Assembly: GCA_024509875.1 (NCBI GenBank)
Contig: JAMPIV010005013.1
Coordinates: forward strand, 827,501-891,500
Origin: Oreohelix idahoensis
Taxonomy: Eukaryota > Mollusca > Gastropoda > Stylommatophora > Oreohelicidae
Reading direction: 5' to 3'
Length of the DNA stretch: 64,000 nucleotides
Translations under genes and position numbers: made by a program
Notes under the pieces: model-generated
The model's database searches: none
What the model saw: the letters and a program-made list of their open reading frames with translations, nothing else
What the model was told of the DNA's origin: nothing
Part shown: positions 47,595 to 60,800 of the stretch, piece by piece
How positions within the stretch are numbered: the first letter of the stretch is position 1
Layout of the letters: the number at the start of each line of letters is the position of its first letter

Positions 47595-48898
47595 CTTCTC
47601 TTCTTCTTCTTCGATCCATAACCGCCAACCGACAAAGCAGTCAGTGGTCATCACGCCTGGTGGCGTCTTGTAGGGCAGCAACAAATTGATTCCACTTTGC
47701 TCTGTCGGCGGCATCCTTCGTACAGTGCCCCAACTCTGGTTCATTCTTTGCATCTCGGCTTCTACAGTTCTCCGCCAAGTTGTTTTTGGTCGGCCTCTCT
47801 TTCGCTTTCCCTGGGGGGTCCATAGCATAGCTGTTCTTGTGATGGTATCAGGGTCCCTTCTGAGGATGTGGCCAACCCAATACCAGCGTCTGCCAGCTAT
47901 GATGGTGTGCATGTCCTCCTGGTTACTCCGAATAAGTAGTTCTTGGTTGCTGATGGTGCTTGGCCAACAGATTCGGAGAATTTTCCTTAGGCAGATTGTG
48001 TGGAAGGAGGACAGTTTCGGCATTTCCTTCTCTGTAACTCTCCAGCATTCCGCACCAAAGAGAAGCACAAAAAGTACACAGCTCTCATACAGTCTTAATT
48101 TGGTGTTTGTGCTGTACTGGGAAGACTTCCAAATGTTGTTGAGACTAGCAAAGGCTGTTCTCGCTTTATTCATTCTGTTGTTAATGTCCTTGCTTGTTCC
48201 GCCGCCAGGTGTTACTTTGCATCCTAGGTAAGTAAATGTGTCTGTCTGTTCTAACTTCTGGTTCCTTTCTGTAATTGGCTCAGGATTGCCCACATTTAGT
48301 GTCATGACATCTGTCTTCTTCAGATTGATGTTCAGGCCAACCTGCTCGCTATACTTATTCAGTCTATCGGTTTTTTCTTGAATGTGTTGATGTGAATGCG
48401 CGAGTAGTGCAATGTCATCTGCATATTCCAGGTCTTCCAGTGTAGAAAACGTTGTCCATCTAATTCCTCTTGGGCTGCCCTCTGTTGTCTGGCGCATCAC
48501 CCAATCTATGGCTGTCAAAAATAATGTTGTTGATAAGGGGCACCCCTGTCGTACTCCTGTTTTCACTTCGAAAGTTGCATTACTCAAGCGAACACTGCAT
48601 GTAAAGTTAGAATAGAGGCTTTTTATGATGGAAACAATACGGCTGGGAATTCCATAAGCTCTCAGTATTTTCCATAGGCTGTCCATGAGTATGCTGTCGA
48701 AAGCCTTTTCAAAATCAACAAAGTTAATGTATAGCTGCCATTCTGAGCACAGCTCTATAATGCTCCTAAGGGTGAATATATGATCTGCACATCTTCTGTT
48801 CTTTCTAAAGCCCGCTTGTTCTTTCCTCAGTTTATGGTCAACTGCTTATGAAATTCTCTGGATGATTATCCTGCCTAGTATTTTGCTGGGAACTGAGA
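47595..48898 (-). mobile_element. LINE copy 2, 5'-truncated, RT nearly intact
   Basis: Same family as the 6.5-kb LINE. On the minus strand the frame is open from a stop near 48849 to 47547 (about 430 codons): AGFRKNRRC, INFVDFEKAFDSI (short a couple of residues before YINF relative to copy 1), GVRQGCPLSTTLF, YADDIALL (about 48409-48420), GRRWYWVGHILRRDP and KRKRGRPKTTWRRTVEAEM. No endonuclease. The tail is GGATCGAAGAAGAAGAAGAG. TAATAGT on both sides (47588-47594 and 48903-48909) is the probable core of the target duplication. Confidence 0.9.
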
Positions 48899-49055
48899 TG
48901 TGTAATAGTGAATAGCCTTAATGTAAACCCAGAACTTGCAACGATAAGTGTGTTGTTTGTTTATTTTGAAATATTTGGTAGCAGATTTTTAAATCCTTCA
49001 AAGTTAAAGCGGGAGTGCTGTAGATATATGCTGTTATTATTTATATGTCTAACAT

Positions 49056-49580
49056 CCCTGGTCACTCAGATACACCAGGTAATGACAAAGAAGGGAATAA
49101 GACAAGAACAACCACTCACAGCAACAACTCTCCAAACAGCCAAAACACTCATACGAACAACAAACAAAGAAACTTGGCTGAACAGATGGGCCATGGGAAA
49201 CACCGGGAGAGAGGTTTACAGACATATGGCTGGTCCTGATTCTAATGACAACATTGGTCGTCTTACAAGGAGGGATCAGAGCACCATTTTTCCGCTCAGA
49301 ACACAACATATACCACTCAACAGCCACTTGAACAGAATCCAACCACAACATTCTCCAGAGTGCCAGCTATGTAACTACAAATACGAAACTGTTGACCACC
49401 ACCTCTTTAAACGCCCAGCACTCGATGATGTTAGGAAAATGCTCCTTCCTCCCAGGCCAGATAAGTGGAACACCTTGTACGGAGAAACAAAACAACTTGC
49501 GAAAACATGCAGATATTACTACATGGCATTGGGCCGAAGGGCCTGAGCCCAAGGACCACTGGATCAATAACAACAACAAC
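49056..49580 (+). mobile_element. LINE 3' end with C-terminal zinc-finger region
   Basis: Plus-strand frame (about 49085-49546): NKETWLNRWAMGNTGREVYRHM, FPLRTQHIPLNSHLNRI, then CQLCNYKYETVDHHLFKRPALDDVR and LLPPRPDKWNTLY. This is the region after RT in LINEs whose protein ends in a CxxC...HHxxx(C) finger. Here the last cysteine is Arg (FKRP). The 3' end, ATTGGGCCGAAGGGCCTGAGCCC, is shared with the SINE at 22323. Tail AACAACAACAAC. ATGTCTAA on both sides (49044-49051 and ~49581-49588) suggests the target duplication. Confidence 0.82.
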
Positions 49581-49588
49581 AAATGTCT

Positions 49589-50424
49589 AATATAAGAAAG
49601 CATTAAACAGGTGGAAATGATGATAGTTATGATGATGATAATGATGCCTATTGAGCTGCTAGGAAAAAAAACGCAGTTGTACATAAGTAATATTTAAGAG
49701 ATAATCAACACGCAGTAACCACCCTTGCCAGAGGTTCCGTGATACCTTCGTCTTGTCAGTTTGAAACTTGAAGGAATAAGTCAAGAGATTGAGAAGCCGT
49801 TACGACCACTTTAGTCTCTACTAATAGCTATTTTTTACACGTCTACAAATATTTTCAATTCTATCCACAAAATGTTAGTGGTCTAGAAATACCTACTGCT
49901 GAGACGTTTGGGCTCCTCTGATCCGGCTTAATTTTGTGATAAGCTATTAGTGTCGCCGTGACAAAGTGAGACGGGAAGAAACATGTTAGTTGAAAAACAA
50001 AGATTTTTTCCTTATTAAAAAATAATAAAACGCATAGTATAGAATGGTATGATTAGATCATCAATGTGAAACAAAATTCTAGAAAAGCGCTAATTGAACA
50101 AGGGATGAGGAAGGAGACACTTGCGTTGGATATGACAAACATTGAGGAAACCTGTTGATAGCATTACAATGACGAGTTTGTTCCAGGATTCTCATGGTAA
50201 TAGAGGCAGAATGAGACCAAAAAATAGACATGAGAGGGGTAAATAAGACATGGTAAGACCCGAAACGGATCGCACAAGGCAGAAAGGTATGGCATTAAGT
50301 TATTTATTGATGGTCTATGCTCCCAAGGATTATTCGTTATCTCTTTTATCTCTGCCTTGTAAAGCTATCATTAGGTTTACATAATGTTTATTTCGTGTTC
50401 CTCGGGTAATTGTCTGGTTCTTGT
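49589..50424. other. No recognisable gene
   Basis: AT-rich linker. Nothing with terminal repeats or protein motifs. Confidence 0.5.
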
Positions 50425-50706
50425 CATCAGTTCCACGTTGGTGATCTTGTCATCAGTTCCACGTTGGTGATCTTGTCATCAGTTCCACGTTGGTGATCTT
50501 GTCATCAGTTTCACGTTGGTAATCGTGTCATCAATTCCACGTTGGTGATCTTGTCATCAGTTCCACGTTGGTGATCTTGTCATCAATTCCACGTTGGTGA
50601 TCTTGTCATCAGTTACACGTTGGTGATCTTGTCATCAGTTCACGTTGGTAATCTTGTCATCAACTCCACGTTGGGAATCTTGTCATCAGTTCCACGTTGG
50701 TGATTG
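50425..50706. repeat. 26-bp minisatellite, about 11 copies
   Basis: GATCTTGTCATCAGTTCCACGTTGGT with few variants. A second short block of the same unit is at 51643-51718 (about 3 copies). Confidence 0.95.
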
Positions 50707-51061
50707 TTGAGGCTACTTCATGGTGTGATTTTATCGTGGCAACTTATTGTTAACACCGGGTTTTCGTCACACCATGTCGTACTTCAACTGAATGCAAGAG
50801 AGACAAGAATGCAGTTACTATGTCATTGGTAGCTAGGCAATGACGTAAAAAATGAGAGTTAGATGTGTGACGCCATAGCGTCGAGCTGTGTTTTTCTATG
50901 TGACTTGTGTGTAAGCCATTGTAGTATTTATTAAAGGAATATGCAAGAGATTATGGTAAGCAATAGATGCTTTAAATTATAGGCAGCATACAGTACCAGG
51001 ATTAAACATGACGTTAATGCGGGACGATAATTCCCATGAGAAAGAAATGTGTTCTAGTAAA
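50707..51061. other. No recognisable feature
   Basis: Linker between two small arrays. Confidence 0.5.
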
Positions 51062-51225
51062 TATATATGAACATTTGTTATACCGGGACGCCACATTCCC
51101 CGATGTCAATGGATTAATATATGTGAATATTTGATGTGCCGGGACGCCATATCCCCCGATGTTAATGGATAAAAATATGTGAACGTTTGTTGTGCCGGGA
51201 CGCCAAATACCCCGATGATAATGCA
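51062..51225. repeat. 56-bp tandem repeat, 3 copies
   Basis: CCGGGACGCC occurs at about 51083, 51139 and 51195, each followed by CCCGATG and an AATGGAT word. A partial fourth unit (GCGGGACGATAATTCCC) lies at ~51020. Confidence 0.9.
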
Positions 51226-51642
51226 AAATAATGAATGAAATTATATAGAGGTATATGGAGAAGTTGAATGATACTGTAAGAAGGTCGAACTAAGAGAAAG
51301 CAAGACTGTAAAATGGAGAGGGAGCATACATGTCATTATCGTAGTTGTGACGTTGATAATATGTACCTACTGTTTATTAAAATTTCGCAATATCGTCTAA
51401 GCCCAGAAGTTTCTCCAGTTAGTACAAGTTCGTTCCAGCAGTTGTTAACATTATTCAGTATTTGAATAATTTGAAAGGAGAAAGGTTCAGATACGAAGAG
51501 TGGTTACCATAATATTTGACATTGTAAACCAAATCAAAAGTAAGGAGAACCAAGTCAAAATACTTGAATTATCACATCTTTATTAACAACAATGAACCCT
51601 AGACCGAGCTAGAATTTGGGCAAATTCTCTATCCCTTAACAG
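51226..51642. other. No recognisable feature
   Basis: AT-rich spacer before the second 26-bp block. Confidence 0.5.
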
Positions 51643-51718
51643 TGATCTTGTCATCAATTCACGTTGGTAATCTTGTCATCAACTCCACGTTGGGGATCTC
51701 GTCATCAGTTTCACATTA
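51643..51718. repeat. 26-bp minisatellite, outlying block
   Basis: GATCTTGTCATCAATTCACGTTGGT and two further variant units, matching 50425-50706. Confidence 0.9.
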
Positions 51719-52035
51719 TTGAACTTGTCACAACATTTCCAGTTCATTTATTTTACGTTAACACCCATTTGTGTTATATACTTATAACTATTTATATTTG
51801 CCGAATTTTTTATGATATATATAAATACATACACATATTTTTTGGTTTAAAGTTTCCACAAGATAGGGAAAGTCAATCTTATGTCCAACCCTCTTTAGTA
51901 ACCTTTTGCGACATATTATTATTTTAATAATACTATTCTGTGCTTCCCTTTCGCGTCCCGGTAACATATAGGCAATAAGATAAAGTGACCAATATTCAAA
52001 TTAAAGAGAAAAAAAAGTATCTTTCTCCTGACGGT
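51719..52035. other. No recognisable feature
   Basis: AT-rich flank of LTR C. The last five bases are ACGGT. Confidence 0.5.
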
Positions 52036-53788
52036 TGTGACATATAATGGAAATCTAGCTACAGCATCCCACAGCCTTTGCTTTCTCTGCCTGTCTGACT
52101 CACCTTTTAATCCACGCCTCTTTCTACTTGACCATAACAAACGAGTTTGTTTACCAACTTTCGCAACCTGTCATTCATAGCAGGGGAGCGAATTGCGTTC
52201 GTTTACCCGAGTTTTTCACGCAAGCTGAGCTGTCAATGTTACGATAGCGGACAGATCGCACGTGGAAAACACGTGGAAGAGTAACGGTTTTTGAAGATTC
52301 TCTATAAGGGGAGCTAATCCTGTGAGGTTCGTACATTCAGTGGGAGATAAACGCTTTGATCTCCAGAAACTGAGAAATCTCGGACGGATGCCCGCTACAC
52401 GGGTTAAGCCTCTGTTGTCGGTTAGCAACGGCCGACAAAAGCGACCGTTAACCTTTTATCTGGGAAACGTAGTCTCAGATTTCTCTGCTGGGAAACAGAG
52501 TGTGAAAATTCACATCTTCTAGAGATCATAACCACATGATTGTATATAAACTGCGTCTTTCCCAAACCAGTATCAGGTCGCTCAGAATTTTTCGGAGAAT
52601 CTAAACACGTTATCTAGAACCACTGGAAATAGATGTGTTAATAGTTCGTGGTGTTTTCTTTCTGGATTTCTGGTAATATATAAATTTGTGCATACGCGTA
52701 TTAAAGTGTTACAAGTTTTAGCATCTTAAATTCACTGTGATTTTCTAGGTGTTACAACTAGGGAACTAAATAACGCGTAGCTATTTTTATTCCAGATGTT
52801 TCAGTTGTAATGTTAATTTAATCACCCGCTATCACACAGAAAGAGACGGTTTAATTGACTAATTAATACACTAAGCGTGACTGATAAGTGACAGAAAAGA
52901 TTTCGCGTTTATTTCATTTTTTTTTTTTTGTAATTTTGTAAGTGACTGTTGTTTTAAACATCATACGACTTAACAAACCGACGCCGACCCTCTAATAGCT
53001 TCTTAGCGACAGGCGATATTTGTTAAAGTGCGCATATGGATAAATTAAATAATAACTGACCAGATAGGAATAGGCTAGAGACAACGTGTGCTTATATGTA
53101 GATATTATTAGCAGTACATTTTTCATAATGTTCCTATATTTTTAGGCATGACGATCAACGGCGACCAGCGGTTTTTTTATGTGGCTATATCTTGGGCTTT
53201 GTCTCCATTTTACTGATTGGATTAAAGTTGTCTTTTATTGGCTTACGCGTCTCCAAGTTTCAGTTGTGAACAGGACCGGCCACAAAGACTAACGAATATT
53301 TTAATAGTAAATTTTAACTGGACTTACAAATACCCAGATATAGTTTATTGCATTTTATCAGCCCACTGGGGTGTGACAGATGTAACATTCTCCCGACTTT
53401 TGATAGTCGTCTCCATATAGATTTATTTAACCAGAAGAGTTACGCTATTTCAGAATCGGCACTCACCAGAGCCAGCCGATAGGATTTACCATCATCATCA
53501 AGTAACAATAAATAACAGTTTAGCAATCATATGTTTTCCTACTGTTTACGGTGAACTCCAGACCTCAGAGAGTCTCGGCATTAACTATTCAATGTGACAT
53601 TGTTTATCCAGGAAATCAACCACCAAATTAGGCGTTCTCATAAAATTTAATTATTGCAAAGGAGGGACTGGGGCCCAATTCGCAAACTAATTACTCTGGA
53701 CCTTATACATATATTCATGGATGTTTACGTTCAACAGATTGTTCTCACCAAGAAATAGAGTAAGAAGCGAGATTGTGTGGCCACGTAT

Positions 53789-53831
<43 letters not shown>

Positions 53832-54243
53832 TCTTTAGTACAGGAAACATTGTATCATATGCACTCTGTTTGACTATTGTTTAATTTTATTGGATAATGT
53901 TTAGTGGGAACTTGGTTCTTTCTTTACTGTCTATACTGTAACCTAGTGCTAACTTTTAACCTTTAGGGTTATTAACTGATTGGGTTTTTATCTTCTCAAT
54001 GAGGGGAGGGCACAGGTATTCTGTTATTTTTCTATATATATGTAATTCTGATGTATGTGATCTTTCTCTTTTAGATATTTGATGTTGTGAAGATTAAATG
54101 ATAATAAACAACAAAAGAACTAAACTTTGTGTGTTGGTCAGACTCATACCCAAATTTACCATAGTTATTTTACGTTTGTGTGTCTTGTTGTCACATAGCT
54201 GTGTGTGTGTGTGGTTAATGTAACATATATCTCTCAATATATG
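52036..54243 (+). repeat. LTR C, older copy interrupted by the 54-kb element
   Basis: Begins TGTGACATATAATGG like LTR B and can be followed landmark by landmark (TTAATCCACGCCT, TTTGATCTCCAGAAA, CCAGTATCAGGTCGCT, AACGCGTAGCTATTT, TGATGTTGTGAAGATTAAATG, GTCACATAGCTGTGTGTG). At 54243 it breaks off (...CAATATATG) where LTR B continues with ATATATGGAGGTGC, exactly at the TGTGACG start of the next element. A (GA)n tract lies at 53784-53823 and a TATA box, TATATAAA, at 52543-52550. Confidence 0.85.
52543..52550 (+). promoter_or_regulatory. TATA box of LTR C
   Basis: TTGTATATAAACTGCGTC, followed by CCAGTATCAGGTCGC at the presumed start site, the same spacing as in LTR A. Confidence 0.6.
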
Positions 54244-56675
54244 TGTGACGTACGTCTAGTTTGACTAGTGAATTTTCCCTGATATGATGGATGATTTAAG
54301 GGACCCTTAGCTTTTCATAACATTAGAACCCCTGAACATTTGTTGTAACTTTTCGTTTGCCAGAACGCATTCCACCGGGACTCATGTAGGATACAGCGAC
54401 GAGATCAAAGAGACAGACCGAGGGATCTTAAGGGAGACTATCGGCGCTATCAAAGACAGTAGTTTTCCCTGATACGAGACGCAGTTGCTTGCCGCTAATT
54501 TCGCGTCTCGGTGTCAATCGAGGAACCGAGCGAACGGGGGAAAGCGAAACGGGCAGCAGCGAGCGGATACGAAGACCAGGGGGCGGTTTCTTCTCTTGAT
54601 TTGGCGGTCAGATCCCCAAAAGTTCGTGAGATCAAATATAGTTGTCAAGTTTATCATGTCCCACTCAACTTACATTTCATTTTAGCTAAATAGACCATGT
54701 AGAACTAGACACGTTATCACTCGCTGGCCAGATCTTTACAGAAGCACTAGCTTTATTGAAATCTTGTTATAGATTTTCCCCTGGATTTTATATATATTTG
54801 CAGTGATTTCTATTTCTGTGCAAAGCGGTAATATATATTGTGTAAAGTGATCAGTGGTCTAGCTCAGTCATTCTATTTAAAGGGATTCTGTGTTAATTTA
54901 AATCTATTAAATTAAACCATCTCAATAGTTCCAGTGGTAAATATAATGATCTATCTATTATATTATTTCAAAAGATAATAGATGCTTAAATTAACTTTTA
55001 AAGTCGCGAAGGAATTTATAATTAATAAATTCAGTTAAGTCCTAGTTTTATAGATGTGGGTTCTTAACCACTAGAATTCGCGCAGGGTTTATTAAATACA
55101 TAATTAAATACGCGAGCATATATATAATAGGCTTAACGGGAAATTCATCGCGCTTTAGAAGGTTATTTGTTTTCGGTATATTACATGTCTTTTTTTCTTT
55201 CATACAGAGTGATCGTAACCTGTGCGATCCCAGCATTAAGAAAGCAATAAAGAAATCAATCTAAGCAAAGCAATAGCATAAACAGTGTGTAGAGTTCCCC
55301 TGACGCAGAACTTGTTGAGACTGTGTAAATTTTTAATCTTTGAGGCGATTCTATGTTTGGAATTCCGCTATCTAACTTATAGCAAAGAAAGCACACCCAA
55401 AGACAAATTTAACGCACCATCAAACAACTTAAGTCGTAACGGGAAGAAGAACACTGGCCCGAGCTTTGTTAGTTTACTGACACAGAGAGATAATTCATAA
55501 TTTCCTGAACAGTGATGTGACTAGTTTTCTCACTGGACTTAAACCATACCTCACGGATAAAGTGTACCAGCACGCGTAAGAATTTTATTATCCGCGGCAT
55601 AGTCAAATAGACCACACCATCCTCACCCCGGTATCAGAGACCGTGCCCTCCCATAGAAACTGTTATTAAGAAAAGAGACACAACTACAGATTCATTTTCC
55701 AGCGATTACGGGATCCTTTTATGTGCTGACCACCTACCCGATAATCTGGGGCTAGAACTTGAACAAACACTCATACATTTAGTTGAGGTGTAACTGCTGT
55801 TGTGTTATTCTATGGAGTGCACGATTTTTTTCAAAATCGGTAAGTGAGAGCAAGATGAGTGAAGGCCTTTGCTAGCGCGTGTATGAATGACAGGAAATTA
55901 ATTCTTTTGTGTGACCATTTTGTTAACTTGCTTACCTGGTAACATATATCTTTTCTGTATACCCTACATTGTTCCTTTAAGTGGGATAGTTGATAATTTG
56001 TTAACTCTGTTTAAAACCACCTCCTTTCCATTTGCTTAGTAAAGGGAAGAACAGCTGGGAAGAACAGGTTTTTTTTTCTATCACTTATACCTAACTTGGT
56101 AACACCTCTTTCAGAGTAATTAACTTTACTGTTAGGTTAACGTACCTATGTTTCTGATATTATCTATCTTTGGACTGGGTTTGTCTTTGTCTAATAAGCG
56201 GGAAGGGCTTAGTCGATACCAATCTTCTTCACCCCTCCCAAACTTGTTATTTGCATTTGTGTACTTATGATAATTTATGTAATATCTGATATTTTTAGTG
56301 ATTGATGTTTAAAGTAAATAAAATCACATAAACTCATTTAGTTCTGTGTGTTGGATATACCCAAAGCCCAACATTTCCCCTATTCGTTTATTATAGTTTG
56401 TATCAACGTCGTGTGTGTGTTTGAAAACACCAAATCGGTGTGCGCGCAGATGCGAGTCTGGAAAACTGGCAAATAATTGTTGACCAGGAGAGTGAAAGAG
56501 AAGATTGAGAGACACGATTTGTCGTAAATAAGTCTGTCTTTACTCTCCTCCAGCACGCAGTGAAGCAACTATTAAATCTCTACATTTTCTATCACTGAGC
56601 TTACCATCATCATTTTCCACTCTAAACCGGACCACTATTTCTACGACTCTTTTCTCTCAAAATAAATTTACGACA
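54244..56675 (+). repeat. 5' LTR of the 54-kb element, 2432 bp
   Basis: TGTGACG...AAATTTACGACA. Unusually long. It shares its ends with solo LTRs A-C but is diverged inside. Short open frames around 54485-54693 recur identically in the 3' LTR simply because the LTRs are copies. Poly(A) signal at 56317-56322. Confidence 0.95.
56317..56322 (+). promoter_or_regulatory. Poly(A) signal AATAAA in the 5' LTR
   Basis: GTAAATAAAATCACAT, in the same position as the GATAATAAAC stretches of the solo LTRs, ~350 bp before the LTR end. In the 3' LTR it would direct RNA 3'-end formation. Confidence 0.55.
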
Positions 56676-56680
56676 ATATT

Positions 56681-56699
56681 TGGCCGGCTCGTCTGGGAT
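56681..56699 (+). promoter_or_regulatory. tRNA primer-binding site
   Basis: TGGCCGGCTCGTCTGGGAT, five bases after the LTR end, starts with TGG (pairs with tRNA CCA) and resembles the proline-tRNA site known from other retroelements. Confidence 0.7.
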
Positions 56700-57484
56700 A
56701 ATTTTGAGATACATTTGATGCACACATATTTGTGGGCTGGTTCTGGGATCTTGAGCTACATTTGAGGCAATCGCATAGCCGGGATAAAGATATTTTGAGT
56801 CTGATTTAGTTTGGGTCTAACTAGGTACAGTGTGAATGATTTGTCTTTGTGAATTAGGGAAATAAATAAATAATTACACCCCTAGACAAACGTTCTTTAA
56901 GTATTTGGGTTGTCCACACAGCATATTTACAGGTTGTTTTCTCTCCACAACAGTAGAAAGTACAGATAAACAAATACATTTGCTATTTTATTATCCTCTG
57001 GCGGAGATAATTATATTTCTTTCTTTATAAAAGTTGCTGGGATTGCGTGATTGTTTTACAGTCACTAAGGTTTTTGAAGTTAAGAAGAGTTGAGCTTAGC
57101 TAAAGACGGATTGTTCTAATTTGAAAAATTAAGTTAACAACGTCTCATCTCAATAATTGACTTTAGGGACGGAGTTTGTTGTCAGAGATTAAAAATTTAG
57201 GGAAAATTTTTTTTTCTTTTAAATTGTTTTAATATAAATTTTTCTCGACTGTTAGTAAAAGTAGATTCTTTTCCAGTGTAACTTACCATTTAGTGGCATA
57301 GTCGCTTGCGTTTAGAGCCTTAATTGCCAGATAATAGCAGCGATAAGTTTGCACAGTACAGGTAGGAGGTAACACAGGTAAATTTATACTTGTGTTTTTT
57401 TTTTTCTCGTAGCGGTTCAGAGTTCCGCCCTTTCGCGTTTCTTCTTACTAGTTCTCTAAGCATACTTCATCTTATTCTTTAACA
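56700..57484 (+). other. 5' leader of the 54-kb element
   Basis: About 780 bp, AT-rich, without a long frame. It ends in AACAATGGCAGAG, a favourable start context for the next frame. Confidence 0.7.
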
Positions 57485-57808
57485 ATGGCAGAGAGGATAA
57501 AGATGAGGTCTATCTTGAGGCTGGAAGCGAAAGAGGCAGGATTAGATGCAGAAGCTGCAAACGCGTTTATTAACCAGGAATTGGAAATATATGACGTGGA
57601 GCAACAGAGAGCCGAAGCTGAGAGGAAGGCGGAGCAACAGAGAGCCGAAGCTGAGAGGAAGGAAGAAAATTGAAGCAGAGATGGAAACTCGCAGAGAGAG
57701 AGAGAGAGAGACAAGGAAAGACAGCATCAACTGGCGCTTAAGGCTCTAGAGAGTCGGGGCGCCTCTACTTCGACTAACGGAGAGCCGTCTTCGCCCCAGT
57801 CTCAATCA
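57485..57808 (+). pseudogene. Gag N-terminal coiled coil, interrupted by paired frameshifts
   Basis: ATG at 57485 opens MAERIKMRSILRLEAKEAGL and two 33-bp repeats encoding an EQQRAEAERK-type coil. A TGA at 57671 ends it. Just before, in GAAGAAAATT, the coil continues in another frame (KKIEAEMETRR). Near the (GA)n run at 57690-57711 the original frame resumes (DKERQHQLALKALESRG) and runs without a stop into the frame at 57809. The two shifts cancel each other. This copy either starts at 57809 or makes no full Gag. Confidence 0.8.
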
Positions 57809-60800
57809 ATGGACCTCTCCAGTACTCAATCTGCCCAATTAACTGCTATGTCGTTTTCTTTAGAATCTTTTCCTAGCCCTAACGAAAAAATTGACAGCTA
57901 CCTAGAAAAATTCGAGAGACTCGCGAATCTTTATGGGTTAGAGAGTACCCGCTGGGCGCTCAAACTTTCAACGTCACTGAAAGGCAATGCTTATGACGTG
58001 TACACAAAGCTGGGACCGAATCAACATGATTACGACATGTTGAAAAAGGCCTTACTACAGCAGTTTGAGATGACTGCCCGAAAGTTTCTGCAGTTGTTCA
58101 GAAACAGCCGAAAAGAGAGCACGGAAACATTTCCCCAGTTCTCTTCACGTCTCACGGGTTATCTGACAAAGTGCATTGAATTATCTGACCTACCTCTTTC
58201 ATATGAGGGACTCCTCGAACTTGTTCTTGTGGAGCAGATAAAATCCACTTTGTCGAATGAAACACGTAGATTTTTGGCTGAACAGGGGGCAGTCAGGCTT
58301 GAAGACATACTCAATAAAGCCGAACGCTATAGCAATGCAATGGCCGAACTTCCCAGCACTAAACGTAAACCCACCGATGAGCCATCTCGAAAACAGAATC
58401 TAGAGCAGGCATCCTATTCTTCCACTTCCTCTCAACATTATAACCAACGAGATAACAATACCCAGAAACCTCCCCAGGAAAAATCGAAATTCTACAAAAC
58501 CCGATACCCCCCAAACAAAAATTCTGATCAACCCAACAAGCCTATGTGGCAGCGCGGCCACCAAGGTCAAGGAAAAGGGAAGACCCCTACACCAGGAACG
58601 TCTGATCAGGGCAAACAAACCGGTGCAAACCGCATTGGATGTTTGCATACAGCCTCGAAAGGTAGAGTCAATGTCAGTGATTCTCAACCTGAGGGGGACC
58701 GACCCTCAACTCGAGGAACTGTAATTTTGAACGGTACCTCTACTACTTGTCTTTTTGACACTGGATTAAGTTTTGATTGTATTGTCGCTAGGCACCTAGT
58801 CAAACCCGGTCAGGAGACAGAGGAAACCGTCAAACTTAGTGGAGTTTTCAGGAGTGATGCACCCAGGACGCTTCCTATCGCACTGGTAGAAATACACTCT
58901 GACTTTGTCAGAGGAGTTATTAAAGCGGCCATAATGGATGATCCGATCTACCCAGTTATCCTGGGATGTAGATATGTGTTCATTGGGAGACCTAAGGAGC
59001 CGATTGTGGCAGCGGTAACCACAAGAGGGCAAGCCAAGAAGGAGAGGGAGCCTGCGCCAAACTTGTTGCCGAATGAACTGAAGGAGGCGCAACAAAAGGA
59101 CCCTACTCTGGCGCCCTGCTTTAAAAAACTGCCCATGGCTAAGGACCCCAGACACAACGGAGACATCTTTTCTAAGGATGGTGTATTGTATCGTAGAACG
59201 GGCAACCCGGACACGGGGAATAACCAGCTCCTAGTACCGACGCAGTACAGAAACCAGATCTTAGAAATGGGGCACTCTCTTCCCTTTAGCGGACACATGG
59301 GACAAAACGCCACTATTCAGCGAATAAAAAACCACTATTGGTGGCCAGGAATGAACTCTGACATTGTCAGGTACGTGAAATCCTGCGCCCAGTGCCAACG
59401 GGTAGCACCCAAGCACTTGACACCCCCAGTACCTATGGGGCAAATGCCAATAGTAGGGACTCCATTTGAACGGGTTGCTGTCGACATTACTGGTCCTCTG
59501 GAAAAGACCAAAAGAAGGAACAGGTTCATCCTGACCTTAGTTGACACTTGCACTATGTGGGCCGAAGCCGTACCGCTACCATGCACTAAATCCAAGCATG
59601 TCGCAGAAGCCCTTGTGCAAATTTTTACACGGTTGGGATTCCCTCAACAAGTTTTGACGGACAATGGATCCCAATTCCGTAGCCTGTTAATGGAGGAGAT
59701 CTTTAAGATCTTGAGGGCCAAACATATCCACACAAGTCCCTACCATCCGGCCGGAAATGGGCTTGTGGAACGTTTTAACGGTACCCTCACCATGATGTTA
59801 CGTAAGCTGGGTCAGGAGAAACCGGAAGACTGGGACCAATATATATCGGCTGCCTTATTCGCCTACCCAGAGGTACCCCAAGCGTCTACGGGTTTTGCGC
59901 CAGCTACACTTTTATTTGGCAGACGTATTAAGGGGCCACTAGAAGCCTTACTTCGGTCCCTGACAGACCAGAAGGCTGACGAGACAGTCGTCTCTGCAAG
60001 CAAGTATGTATCTGAGCTTAAGGAAAGGCTAAAGCTAGGATGGGATCTAGCTACTACCAACCTTAAGAAAGCCCGCGCTAAAATTACTAAAAGATACAAC
60101 AAAGCTGCAAAAGAGAGAGAACTACAACCAGGGGAGAAAGTCCTATTGCTACTTCCAACCGGAAGCAATAAACTTCGCATCGGATGGCAAGGACCGTTTA
60201 CCGTCCTTAAAAAGATCTCACGTACCAACTACAAGATCTCCATCAAAGGAAAGGAGAAGGTCTTCCACATAAATCTGCTAAAGAAATATTTGGAAAGACC
60301 GGTGCCATCCTCCGAGCATCTCCTGGCTGTCGCCATAGCAACGGAAGACGAGGAAGATGATGATGGTTGCATGGAGTATCCACTGCAACCCACAGAATCC
60401 TTTAAAGATGTCAAGTTCGGCGACAATCTCTCACCTGAACAACAAACAGAAACTAGGGCTCTACTAAAACAGTACAGTGCAGTTTTAACGGATGTACCTG
60501 GTCGAGCAAATCTCATTGAATTTGATATGAAATTAACAAACGAGACCCCTGTTCAAACCAGAGTTTACCCCATCCCGTACGCTAAAGCTGATGCACTTCG
60601 CGGAGAAATAGACAAGCTGCGTCAGGCAGGAATTATCAGTGAGTCTACATCTCCTTACAGCTCGAGCGTAGTGCTGTTGCAGAAGCCCAATAAGGAAGTT
60701 CGGCTGTGCATTGATTACAGGTTGCTAAACGCTGTAACGGAATTCCAGCCCGAACCTCTCCAAACTGTTTCTGAGTTGTTCACCAAGCTCAGCAAAGCTA

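Noticed and set aside
54485..54693. Two short frames repeated identically at 62175-62383
   Set aside because: LTR copies of each other; no protein features.
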